From Changpingibacter yushuensis (GTDB taxonomy: Bacteria; Actinomycetota; Actinomycetes; Actinomycetales; Actinomycetaceae): DNA of 64,000 bases. Under the pieces are notes generated by a model. That model did not search any database, was not told where the DNA came from, and saw only the letters and a program-made list of their open reading frames with translations. Positions 57,029-64,000 of the stretch are shown here, one piece after another (positions within the stretch are counted from its first letter, which is position 1; each line of letters starts with the position of its first letter). The stretch covers positions 372,001 through 436,000 of the forward strand of contig NZ_CP059492.1 in the NCBI RefSeq assembly GCF_014041995.1. The letters are read 5' to 3'. A program made the translations under genes and the position numbers.

Positions 57029-57031
57029 ACT
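57026..57031 (+). promoter_or_regulatory. -10 element of a probable leaderless promoter (ispE)
   Basis: TAGACT, six bases before the GTG at 57038; its TAG is the stop codon of the preceding gene. Confidence 0.5.
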
Positions 57032-57037
57032 AGGCAC

Positions 57038-57949
57038 GTGCGTTCAGTTCTTGCTTCCGCTCCCGCAAAGGTCAATTTGGCTCTGAGAGTCGGCCCGCCC
57101 CGCCTTGATGGCTACCATCCTCTCGATACGGTGTTCGAAGCGCTGGATATCTTTGACGACGTCGAAGCTACCTCCGTATCGGATTCCTCAGTTACTTTGA
57201 GCATTTCGGGGCTGGGGGAGGACTTACCCGTTGATTCACGCAACCTTGCTGTAAGCGCAGCCCTTCTCCTTCAGGAGAGATTCGCAGTGCCCACAGGTGT
57301 AGCGCTGCGTATCACCAAACGGATTCCAGTGGCGGGGGGCATGGCCGGAGGATCCGCTGATGCAGCTGCGACGCTCGTTGCCTGCAACAAGCTGTGGAAT
57401 CTGGACCTCTCCACTGATCAACTCATGGAGCTAGGCGCAGAACTGGGCTCTGATGTTCCCTTCTGCATTCTTGGTTCACTCGCCCACGGAACTGGCCGCG
57501 GCGAAGTGTTGCGCCCACTTAAGGTCGGCGTAATGCACAGTTGGGTGATTCTCACCCAACGTCAGGGGCTTTCTACACCGGAGGTGTTCCGCGAGTTTGA
57601 CTCCCTCATGGATTACGTTCGGATACCTGAAACCCTTGTCCCTGACACACAAGACCTGCAAGAAGCACTTGAGGATTCCGATCTTGAGGCAGTCGGGCGG
57701 CTTATGGTCAACGATCTTGAACAGCCAGCCTTCGTAGTGAGGCCTGATATTCGGGAGGTCCTGCGGGCCGCGCAGGAGTACGGTATCCGCGCGATCATGT
57801 CGGGTTCCGGACCAACGGTCGCGGTTCTGGCGGACGATTTCTCAACGGCTGACGCGATCGCAGGGAAACTCTCGCGGCAGTTCCCAGAACTGACAGTGCT
57901 ACGGGCGAACGGCCCTGCTGCTGGTGCGCACGTTCAGGTGGTTCGCTGA
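57038..57949 (+). CDS. ispE: 4-(cytidine 5'-diphospho)-2-C-methyl-D-erythritol kinase
   Basis: GHMP-family kinase of the MEP isoprenoid pathway. 303 residues. Motifs: SAPAKVNLALRVGPPRLDGYHPLDTVFEALD (about 5-35), the phosphate loop PVAGGMAGGSADAAATL (about 97-113, PxxGGLxGGSSD in the family) and GSGPTVAVLADD (about 253-264). The GTG start has TAGACT six bases upstream, consistent with leaderless transcription. It overlaps the next gene by one base (TGATG). Confidence 0.93.
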   Translation: MRSVLASAPAKVNLALRVGPPRLDGYHPLDTVFEALDIFDDVEATSVSDSSVTLSISGLGEDLPVDSRNLAVSAALLLQERFAVPTGVALRITKRIPVAGGMAGGSADAAATLVACNKLWNLDLSTDQLMELGAELGSDVPFCILGSLAHGTGRGEVLRPLKVGVMHSWVILTQRQGLSTPEVFREFDSLMDYVRIPETLVPDTQDLQEALEDSDLEAVGRLMVNDLEQPAFVVRPDIREVLRAAQEYGIRAIMSGSGPTVAVLADDFSTADAIAGKLSRQFPELTVLRANGPAAGAHVQVVR

Positions 57950-59745
57950 TGGCACATCTGCTTGGTGCCGAAAACCTCCATCTCGAATACCCAAACCGCA
58001 TTGTCTTTGATTCAGTCTCGCTCGGAATCAACGAAGGTGATCGCATTGGCATCGTTGGCAGGAACGGGGATGGCAAGTCTTCGCTTCTGGCGATGCTCGC
58101 TGGAAAACTCGAACCTTACTCTGGCCGCGTCACGCGCCGAACCGGGCTGCGAATGGGCGTTCTGGATCAAAGTGACACTCTTGACCCCGAAGATACGGTG
58201 GGCCACACCGTCGTCGGCGATCGTGAAGAATATGTGTGGGCGGGTGATCCGAAGATTCGCGACATCATCGCGGGTCTGGTACCTGATCTGGCGTGGGACA
58301 CGAAGGTCGGGAAGCTCTCCGGTGGGCAGCGCAGGCGCGTGGCACTCGCGGCGCTTCTTGTTGGCGATTGGGATGTCATAGCACTCGACGAACCCACCAA
58401 CCATCTTGATGTGGAAGGCATTACGTGGCTAGCGAACCACGTAAAGAATCGGTGGCCAAAGAACTCAGGCGGATTCCTCGTGGTCACGCATGATCGGTGG
58501 TTTCTCGACGAAGTGGCAACAGCAACGTGGGAAGTCCACGATCGAATCGTTGAGCCTTTTGAAGGTGGCTATGCGGCATACGTTCTGCAGCGCGTAGAAC
58601 GTGACCGGCAATCGGCCACAATCGAGGCGAAGAGGCAGAACCTCATGCGAAAGGAACTTGCCTGGCTCCGGCGAGGCGCGCCTGCGCGAACCTCCAAGCC
58701 GAAGTTCCGAATCGAGGCCGCGAACGAACTCATCGCTGATGTCCCGGATCCACGTAACAAGCTGGAGCTTTCACGTTTGGCGACCGCTCGCCTTGGCAAG
58801 GATGTAGTGGATCTGCTCGATGCTGGGTTTGCATATGGAGACAACGAGGTTCTGCACGGGATTGAGTGGCACATTGCGCCTGGCGAACGCACCGCGATCA
58901 TGGGTGCGAACGGAGCAGGTAAGTCAACGTTGCTCGGATTGATTGCGGGAGCACTAACGCCCACCTCGGGCCGCATCAAACGAGGTAAGACCGTTCAACT
59001 TGCCATGCTGGATCAACAGTTCAGCCAACTTGAGCAGATCGGTGAAGATAAGGTGCGTGACGTGCTCGCCGAGTACCGCACTACCTACACTGTGGACGGC
59101 AAGGATATGACTCCTGCCCAGCTGCTCGAACGGCTCGGATTTGCCCGGGAGCATTTATCCTCCAAGGTGAGCGAGCTTTCCGGTGGGCAGCGCCGTCGGT
59201 TCCAGCTTCTGCTCGTGCTCTTGTCTGAACCGAACGTGCTCATCCTCGACGAACCATCGAATGATGTGGACACGGATATGCTGACCGTCATGGAGGACCT
59301 TCTGGACTCATGGCCGGGCACCCTCATCGTGGTCTCGCATGACCGATACTTCGTGGAGCGGGTAACAGATCAGCAGTACGCCATCCTGAACGGCACATTG
59401 CGTCACCTCCCCGGTGGGGTGGATGAGTATCTGCGGCTTCGCGATGAGGAGGTTGCGGCTCACTCTGAAGTGGAATCCGGCTCCGGTTCACAGCTTCCTG
59501 CCGAGGGGAGCTCTTCCGCATTGACTGGCGCGCAAGTGCATGCCCTGCGCAAGGAGCTGAGTGCAATCGAGCGCAAGATGGACAAGGCCACCGCCAAGAT
59601 CAAGAAGATCCATGCCAAGATGGCGGATGCGGACCAATCCGATTATGAAAAGATCGGAAAGCTCAATCAAGATGTGCAAGCTCTCCAGGATGAAGCTGAG
59701 GAGCTGGAGATGAACTGGCTGGAGATATCCGAGCAGCTCGAGTAG
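57949..59745 (+). CDS. ABC-F ATPase, Uup type
   Basis: A 598-residue soluble twin-ABC protein acting at the ribosome. The first ATPase (about 5-245) has GRNGDGKSS, KLSGGQRRRVALAALL and IALDEPTNHLD; the second (about 290-500) has GANGAGKST, ELSGGQRRRFQLLLVLL and LILDEPSNDVD. The interdomain linker LMRKELAWLRRGAPARTSKPKFRI is the Uup signature, and a C-terminal coiled coil (about 535-598, KELSAIERKMDKATAKIKKIHAKM) also fits Uup. It is coupled to ispE. An antibiotic-resistance role is unlikely; Uup proteins are linked to ribosome or DNA-repair functions. Confidence 0.88.
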   Translation: MAHLLGAENLHLEYPNRIVFDSVSLGINEGDRIGIVGRNGDGKSSLLAMLAGKLEPYSGRVTRRTGLRMGVLDQSDTLDPEDTVGHTVVGDREEYVWAGDPKIRDIIAGLVPDLAWDTKVGKLSGGQRRRVALAALLVGDWDVIALDEPTNHLDVEGITWLANHVKNRWPKNSGGFLVVTHDRWFLDEVATATWEVHDRIVEPFEGGYAAYVLQRVERDRQSATIEAKRQNLMRKELAWLRRGAPARTSKPKFRIEAANELIADVPDPRNKLELSRLATARLGKDVVDLLDAGFAYGDNEVLHGIEWHIAPGERTAIMGANGAGKSTLLGLIAGALTPTSGRIKRGKTVQLAMLDQQFSQLEQIGEDKVRDVLAEYRTTYTVDGKDMTPAQLLERLGFAREHLSSKVSELSGGQRRRFQLLLVLLSEPNVLILDEPSNDVDTDMLTVMEDLLDSWPGTLIVVSHDRYFVERVTDQQYAILNGTLRHLPGGVDEYLRLRDEEVAAHSEVESGSGSQLPAEGSSSALTGAQVHALRKELSAIERKMDKATAKIKKIHAKMADADQSDYEKIGKLNQDVQALQDEAEELEMNWLEISEQLE

Positions 59746-59748
59746 TGC

Positions 59749-60303
59749 TCACGAAGCCGGCCACAGCTCCTTGTGGCCAAAACCCAAACGGTTATCCACT
59801 AGCTTCGCTTCTGAGGGAGTAAACGCCCAGATGGGTGCAGGCACGATGTCCACAGCTGGGAATGCTGCGGCGAACGTTGCCCGTGCCGACTCGGCAGCCT
59901 CAGCCTGCAGGAGCTCAGTGGTTCCGTAGAGCTGCAGGCCGCGGATTGCCGCGGCGTCGGTCTCCTGCCGTGCGATGGTGGCAGCCATTCGAGGGTTGGC
60001 GGTGCTGAGGCGGCCGTGCTGCGTGCTGGGGTCTGAATAATAGAGCAGTCGGGGGGCACCGCGTTCCAGACAATAGAACACGCTTGCCGCCCGCAGCATG
60101 CCGTTCGCGTAGACCGCCACAGACATGACGGTGTGTTCGCACAAGAACGCATCGATTGCCGGTGTGAAGGCTACGCCCAGGTCAGGTTGGTTTCCCCGTG
60201 AGTCGAAGGATAGCTCTGCAGAACGTGGAGAACTCCGGTTGGGAAACGCAAAATCGCCACCTTCTTCGAACGGAGTAGAGGGGTCAGGCTCGGCGTCGAT
60301 CAC
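59749..60303 (-). CDS. pyridoxamine 5'-phosphate oxidase-like flavin-binding protein
   Basis: A 184-residue split-barrel protein. After a 50-residue polar N-terminus, the PPOX pattern is visible: FLCEHTVMSVAVYANGMLRAASVFYCLERGAPRLLYYSDPSTQHGRLSTANPRMAATIARQ, with the ribityl/phosphate contacts in SDPSTQHGR. The substrate is unknown; relatives reduce flavins or bind heme. It starts with GTG at 60303 in a GTGA overlap with the truncated ubiX, so it was part of that operon. It is convergent with the ABC-F gene, with three bases between the stops. Confidence 0.78.
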   Translation of the reverse strand: MIDAEPDPSTPFEEGGDFAFPNRSSPRSAELSFDSRGNQPDLGVAFTPAIDAFLCEHTVMSVAVYANGMLRAASVFYCLERGAPRLLYYSDPSTQHGRLSTANPRMAATIARQETDAAAIRGLQLYGTTELLQAEAAESARATFAAAFPAVDIVPAPIWAFTPSEAKLVDNRLGFGHKELWPAS

Positions 60304-60680
60304 GAATACACCTCATCTGTGCGCATCACGGGCTTCTGGCGGAAAGAGGCCTGCAGGTTCTCTTCGCGCCAACGTGGGAAGGATGCGGTGTCAATGCCAA
60401 ACTGGTCAAGCACCCGGCCAACAGTGTGGTCCACCACGTCAGCGAGACTTGTGGGATTGGTGTAGAACGCGGGGACGGGCGGGAAGACGGTCGCCCCGGC
60501 TTCGGTCACAGTGATCATGTTGCGCAGGTGGATGAGCGATAAGGGGGCCTCGCGGGCAACAAGCACGAGGCGGCGCCTTTCCTTCAGTATGACGTCGGCG
60601 GCGCGGGAAACCAGCGATGTGCTCACTCCATTCGCAATCTTGGCCAAGGTGCGCATCGAACATGTAGCTGCGGTGCCCAC
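60300..60680 (-). pseudogene. ubiX: flavin prenyltransferase UbiX, 5'-truncated remnant
   Basis: The C-terminal two thirds of a UbiX/Pad1 protein are unmistakable: CSMRTLAKIANG, SRAADVILKERRRLVLVAREAPLSLIHLRNM, GATVFPPVPAFYTNP and VDHTVGRVLDQFGID. UbiX makes prenylated FMN for UbiD. The first 80-90 residues, including the FMN-binding GxSGA segment, are missing: reading upstream in frame meets a TGA about six codons before the GTG at 60680, and the DNA there already encodes the end of ubiD (58-base overlap). A deletion joining ubiD to the middle of ubiX explains this. The fragment alone is not expected to be active. Confidence 0.8.
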
Positions 60681-62164
60681 GGCCGCGGGTCCACTTCAAG
60701 GAACTGTGCTCGCGTGAACTGTTCCTTGAGCCGATACGGTGCGGTGGCGTCGAAGATAGTCTTGGCGGTTACGCCCTTCGCGGGAATCGAGGGGTTGTAT
60801 TCGGGTTGTTGAGATGGATCCAGGACGTGCCCCATGACGCCAGGAATGGTGATGATATCGGTATCTCCCTGCATTCGAGTGGTCATTGCCCACAGCACGT
60901 CATCCGTATCGAACGGATCCACGTCCTGATCAACAAGAATCACGTTCTTCAGCTCGCTGTATGTTGCGAACGCGACTAACGCGGCTTGGTGGGCACGGCC
61001 GTCGTCGAACGCTTTCTCCTTGTGTACCTGGATGATGGCTAGCAGCTTTCCGCCACCTGCGGTGTGCGCATAAACCTGGGTGACGAAACCGGGCAGGGCG
61101 GCTTCCAGTGCCCGGATGAGTGATGCTTCCGTGGGGATGCCAGCTAGAGAGGTGTGTTCCTCGCCGGGGCCTACCAATGTCTCAAGGATGGGGTGAGTGC
61201 GTGTGGTGACTGCCGTGACCTTGAAGAGGGGTAGGGAGGGGTTCGCCGGGCCGTTGTAGCCGGGAAACTCGGGCATGGCGTGGCCGGTATCCGAATTCTG
61301 ATCTTCGCGAACTCGCACATTGGGCAACAATTCGCCCTCGATGACGATTTCGGCACGTGCGATCGCGTGTTGTTCCACTGTTAGTGCCTTGACCAGGCTC
61401 ACCGGTTCGTGGCGGATGCCCCCGGCCACCTGCAGTTCGTCATAGCCGAAGGGAGTGGTTGGTGCCTCGAAGCATGCGCCGATGTAAACGGCGGGGTCTA
61501 GGCCCATATTGATCGTCACAGGCAGCGGTTTTCCGGCGGCCTCGGCCTTCTTCCTGAATGCGTCAATGTGGCGGCCCGGTGCGAAGAAAATGGATAGCTC
61601 GTCGCGGCCCTGCACGGCGATTCGGTGGATCGTCACGTCCGAGTGCCCAGTCTGCGGGTCAGTGCCCAAGAGCAGGCCCATGCAGAAGAATGGTGCGGCG
61701 TCCACCGGCGTGTTCGTTGGAGCAGGTAGAAGGGTGCGGATATCGAAGTCCGGTTCGGAGGCCAGATACACCTTTTCCTGCACCGGCGCTTCGTTCCTTG
61801 TGACGACGACGGGCTCTCTTGCGTGGTTGAAAGCTTCTGCTACGAGGTGGTTGATAGAAGTGGGAGTTGCTCCCAGAAGCTTGGCAACCCGTGCTCGATC
61901 GGCGAGCATTCCCACCAGCACGCTGACATCCTCAAAGCCCACGATATTGGTGAACTGCATGGCCGGCCCGCGACGGGTAGGTCGCATTACTGTTCCGCCG
62001 GCGCCGATGTGCTTGTACACGCCTGCGAGCTGCGCGTTTGGGTCCACGGGATGATCCGTGGTGATGAACTGCGTGGGATCGTCCTGGATGAGGGCGAGCG
62101 CCGAGCGTAGATCGTTCACTGCGGTGTTCGCCGATGCCGCGTGCGTGTGGTTGGTTGAGCCCAT
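60623..62164 (-). CDS. ubiD: UbiD-family prenyl-FMN-dependent decarboxylase (gallate/phenolic acid decarboxylase-like)
   Basis: A 513-residue reversible aromatic or alpha,beta-unsaturated acid decarboxylase. prFMN- and metal-binding segments are visible: GHSDVTIHRIAVQGRDELSIFFAPGRHID (about 180-208, conserved Arg) and the Glu-rich AEIVIEGELLPNVRVRE (about 277-293). The C-terminus IFDATAPYRLKEQFTRAQFLEVDP resembles LpdC/gallate-type decarboxylases. The start at 62164 is set by GGAGGAAC upstream. The last 23 residues read into the truncated ubiX gene, so the natural C-terminus may be lost. It needs prFMN, but the adjacent ubiX is broken. Confidence 0.85.
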   Translation of the reverse strand: MGSTNHTHAASANTAVNDLRSALALIQDDPTQFITTDHPVDPNAQLAGVYKHIGAGGTVMRPTRRGPAMQFTNIVGFEDVSVLVGMLADRARVAKLLGATPTSINHLVAEAFNHAREPVVVTRNEAPVQEKVYLASEPDFDIRTLLPAPTNTPVDAAPFFCMGLLLGTDPQTGHSDVTIHRIAVQGRDELSIFFAPGRHIDAFRKKAEAAGKPLPVTINMGLDPAVYIGACFEAPTTPFGYDELQVAGGIRHEPVSLVKALTVEQHAIARAEIVIEGELLPNVRVREDQNSDTGHAMPEFPGYNGPANPSLPLFKVTAVTTRTHPILETLVGPGEEHTSLAGIPTEASLIRALEAALPGFVTQVYAHTAGGGKLLAIIQVHKEKAFDDGRAHQAALVAFATYSELKNVILVDQDVDPFDTDDVLWAMTTRMQGDTDIITIPGVMGHVLDPSQQPEYNPSIPAKGVTAKTIFDATAPYRLKEQFTRAQFLEVDPRPWAPQLHVRCAPWPRLRME

Positions 62165-62189
62165 TGCCTGTTCCTCCATATTCATCGGC

Positions 62190-62505
62190 TGGAGCGCTCT
62201 ATCGCGCTCGCGACGAGCAGCATCTGACCCAAGCGCAGCTCGCGGCCCAAATGTTCATCACACAAGCCGGCATGCTCAAGCGCCTCCGAAAGCTCCAACG
62301 GCTCGGCTTCATTGAGCGGAACATCGATCCAACTGATGCGCGAAAACAGACTGTTTCCCTAACCGATCCGGGCCGCGTGGTGCTCGAATCGGTGCTCGAT
62401 GAGTTCTTCACCGCCGAACGGAAAAGTTTAGATACATTGAGCGGCCCGCAACGGATCGAGCTGACTCGGATGCTGCGCGAGCTTCTTAACCAACGCGACG
62501 ATTAG
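62190..62505 (+). pseudogene. MarR-family regulator, 5'-truncated remnant
   Basis: From about 62190 the frame reads ALYRARDEQHLTQAQLAAQMFITQAGMLKRLRKLQRLGFIERNIDPTDARKQTVSLTDPG, the winged helix-turn-helix of a MarR regulator, followed by the C-terminal dimerisation helix. The first 35-45 residues of a normal MarR protein are missing: upstream in frame the DNA is the antisense of the ubiD start. An in-frame ATG at 62251 could start a short protein, but it would lack half the DNA-binding domain. Orientation and position suggest it once controlled the divergent ubiD gene. Classified as a remnant with moderate confidence. Confidence 0.6.
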
Positions 62506-62618
62506 TGCGGCCGAACGCGCTCATTCCATCGATTGTGAATCCGCCATGTGTGGTGAAGTCAATGTGGTCTGGGCACCTTGATGGCTGAGGCGAGGACTAT
62601 GGTGGGAGGCAAAGTACA

Positions 62619-62754
62619 CCACGTGCTTCGGGGTCGGTGAAAGTCCGAACCGGCGGTTAAAGTCCGCGACCCGTGTGCTGCTCAGTAGCACACGGTTGAT
62701 CTGGTGAAATTCCAGAACCGACGGTTAGAGTCCGGATGGGAGAATCACACGTGG
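62619..62754 (+). ncRNA. FMN riboswitch (RFN element)
   Basis: Conserved RFN blocks in order: CTTCGGGGTCGGTGAAAGTC, CCGAACCGGCGGT, AAAGTCCGCGACCC, GGTTGATCTGGTGAAATTCC, AGAACCGACGGTTAGAGTC and CGGATGGGAGA. The closing helix P1 pairs 62619-62625 with 62748-62754. It precedes ribE by 78 bases. A CTCCCA (62793-62798) downstream can pair with TGGGAG (62822-62827) in the ribE ribosome-binding site, suggesting control of translation by sequestration when FMN is bound. Confidence 0.97.
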
Positions 62755-62832
62755 ATTGTGGGGAGTATTCGCCTACCTCCCCATGTGCGGCGCTCCCATC
62801 GCGCTTCCCGGAGCCAGAATCTGGGAGAGAAC

Positions 62833-63450
62833 ATGTTCACTGGAATTGTTGAAGAACTCGGGACCGTCAAGGACATCATGCTCCAACCCCATGGAGGAGC
62901 AACGTTGGCCATCGCTGGACCACTTGCGGTCCAGGGAGCCAAGCGCGGAGATTCCATCGCGGTATCTGGCGTCTGCCTCACTGTGGTGGACCAGCCAGCC
63001 GAAGGAGTATTCGTCGTCGACATTATGCCGGAAACGCTGCACCGCACTGCGCTGGGTACCCTGACCGCAGGTAGCCGGGTCAACCTTGAACGCGCGCTAC
63101 CGGTTGATGGGCGCCTGCATGGGCACATTGTGCAAGGCCACGTGGATGGTGTGGGTCAGCTCAGTAGGCGTGTGGACTCCGACGGGTGGATTGAGCTTCG
63201 TGTGGAGGCGCCCGAAGCGCTCACAGGTTTCATTGCTGAGAAGGGCGCGGTTGCGCTCAATGGAGTATCTCTGACAGTGACAACTGTTGTGGGGCATGAG
63301 TTTGGTGTGGCGCTTATCCCGGAGACCCTTCGCATGACCAATCTGGGGCTCCTAGATGCGGGCGATCCGGTCAACATCGAGATCGACGTCGTAGCCAGAT
63401 ACGTGGCACAGCTCCTAGAGAAGGGTTCGCTTCCGGCCAAGATCTCGTGA
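62833..63450 (+). CDS. ribE: riboflavin synthase alpha subunit
   Basis: Catalyses dismutation of 6,7-dimethyl-8-ribityllumazine to riboflavin. 205 residues made of two lumazine-binding repeats (about 1-95 and 97-190), with the hallmark N-terminus MFTGIVEELG, then GDSIAVSGVCLTVV in repeat 1 and KGAVALNGVSLTVTTV in repeat 2. GGGAGAG precedes the ATG at 62833; the longer frame runs through the riboswitch and is rejected. Expression is controlled by the FMN riboswitch. Other rib genes would be expected downstream but a MarR gene follows. Confidence 0.96.
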   Translation: MFTGIVEELGTVKDIMLQPHGGATLAIAGPLAVQGAKRGDSIAVSGVCLTVVDQPAEGVFVVDIMPETLHRTALGTLTAGSRVNLERALPVDGRLHGHIVQGHVDGVGQLSRRVDSDGWIELRVEAPEALTGFIAEKGAVALNGVSLTVTTVVGHEFGVALIPETLRMTNLGLLDAGDPVNIEIDVVARYVAQLLEKGSLPAKIS

Positions 63451-63475
63451 CTTTCGGCTGAGTATTGCGGAAAGT

Positions 63476-63492
63476 ATCTCGACGTCGAGTAA
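63476..63492. promoter_or_regulatory. MarR-type operator overlapping the promoter of the last gene
   Basis: CTCGACGTCGAG (63478-63489) is a perfect 12-bp palindrome within ATCTCGACGTCGAGTAA. It fills the spacer between TTGCGG (63465-63470) and the -10 TAATCT (63490-63495). This form resembles known MarR-family operators, so autorepression is likely. Confidence 0.65.
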
Positions 63493-63495
63493 TCT
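63490..63495 (+). promoter_or_regulatory. -10 element of a probable leaderless promoter (MarR gene)
   Basis: TAATCT, six bases before the ATG at 63502; TTGCGG 19 bases upstream may be the -35. Confidence 0.6.
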
Positions 63496-63501
63496 GGCTA
63501 C

Positions 63502-64000
63502 ATGAAAACCGCGCGAGAGCCTCGTGATGAGGTGGATGGAATTGTTGAGTCGTGGGGCCGCGAGCGCCCTGACTTTGATCCCGAACCACTTGCGGTGTTC
63601 TCTCGAATGGTGCGGCTGACTTACCACATTGACAAGATGCGCAGGCAGGCGTTTACGCGCCACTCGATCGAATCGTGGGAGTTTGAGATGCTTGCTGCGT
63701 TGCGCCGTCAAGGCCCTCCGTATCGCCTGACGGCGGGGCGCCTCATGCAGGAGACCCTTGTTTCTTCCGGCACGGTTACTAATCGAATCGATCGAATGGT
63801 GGCTCGCGGGAACGCGCGGCGTCTTCCAGATCCCACAGACAAACGAGTGGTTCATGTGGAGGCTACACCGGCGGGAGTGGAGCTCGTGGATCAGGCGATG
63901 GCAGATCTGCTGGACCTAGAGAGTGAACAACTTGACGGGCTAGGCGCAGACTCCAGCCGGGAACTTGCCGCGCTGCTGCGTGAGCTTCTGGCCCATTTTG
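63502..64000 (+). CDS. MarR-family transcriptional regulator (3' end off window)
   Basis: The frame is open from ATG 63502 to the end of the window (166 codons, no stop seen). The sequence MKTAREPRDEVDGIVESWGRERP is followed by a MarR core: LAVFSRMVRLTYHIDKMRRQAF (dimerisation helix), SWEFEMLAALRRQGPPYRLTAGRLMQETLVSSGTVTNRIDRMVARG (helix-turn-helix) and RLPDPTDKRVVHVEATPAG (wing, with the usual DxR-type element as DKR). It is typical of the actinobacterial subgroup with a PDFDPEPL-A-FSR N-terminal pattern. The promoter has a perfect palindrome, so it probably represses itself. The ligand is unknown. Confidence 0.88.
   Translation, partial: MKTAREPRDEVDGIVESWGRERPDFDPEPLAVFSRMVRLTYHIDKMRRQAFTRHSIESWEFEMLAALRRQGPPYRLTAGRLMQETLVSSGTVTNRIDRMVARGNARRLPDPTDKRVVHVEATPAGVELVDQAMADLLDLESEQLDGLGADSSRELAALLRELLAHF

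Noticed and set aside
57949-59745. antibiotic-resistance ABC-F protein
   Set aside because: The interdomain linker and C-terminal coiled coil are of the housekeeping Uup type, and the gene sits in the conserved ispE neighbourhood.

Overview
The window looks like a chromosomal segment of a Gram-positive actinobacterium of moderately high G+C. An Actinomycetaceae-type host (Arcanobacterium/Trueperella-like) is my best guess, and it is an inference. The evidence is the gene neighbourhood: a protein O-mannosyltransferase divergent from rsmI, then metG, tatD, a G5/DUF348 cell-wall enzyme, rsmA, ispE and an ABC-F ATPase. This is the known actinobacterial order (PMT-rsmI-metG-tatD-rpfB-ksgA-ispE), here opened up by several insertions. 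GTG/TTG starts are frequent, and many genes carry a TANNNT -10 box only 6-8 nt before the start codon, the signature of leaderless transcripts.

Region by region. 1-12.1 kb is sugar and glycoside metabolism: maltose-type ABC permeases (malF partial, malG), a ROK sugar kinase, a RutE-like nitroreductase, two membrane proteins, a GH13 alpha-glucosidase divergent from a ROK repressor, and a type-B carboxylesterase. 12.1-24 kb holds trhO, a guanidine-II riboswitch candidate with a Gdx/SugE exporter, a DUF4342 protein, a SWIM-SNF2 helicase with an internal 24-nt repeat, a MetE-C-like protein, a NUDIX hydrolase, a metallo-beta-lactamase-fold protein, an HtrA-like protease and a DsrE-like protein behind a DosR-box-like palindrome. 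24-35.6 kb holds PMT/rsmI, a nicotinamidase-like hydrolase with a very acidic EF-hand-like tail, the fructose PTS operon (fruR-fruK-fruA, then ptsH), metG and tatD.

35.6-41.8 kb is a composite transposon. Two near-identical IS1634-type elements in direct orientation flank a GC-richer cargo (FetAB-like ABC exporter, DUF2231 membrane protein), and the whole unit is bracketed by the same 5-bp duplication, TCTGA. The left IS has an intact transposase; the right one carries six clustered small deletions.

41.8-59.7 kb resumes the host backbone: a Q-rich membrane protein, the G5 cell-wall enzyme, rsmA, a proteobacterial-looking ferrochelatase, an SLC13-type transporter with RCK_C domains, an AbgT transporter, leucyl aminopeptidase, an unusually long two-part sensor kinase with a NarL-type regulator, two small membrane proteins, ispE and an Uup-type ABC-F protein. 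59.7-64 kb has a flavin-binding PPOX-like protein, a UbiD decarboxylase flanked by a 5'-truncated ubiX and a 5'-truncated marR, an FMN riboswitch with ribE, and a second MarR gene that runs off the end, with a palindromic operator in its promoter.

Recurring themes are leaderless promoters, short in-register tandem duplications (18-30 nt) concentrated at gene 3' ends and in linkers between 4 and 25 kb, and bidirectional hairpin terminators between convergent genes. No tRNA, rRNA, CRISPR array or prophage was seen. All assignments are by reading the sequence; no database search was run.
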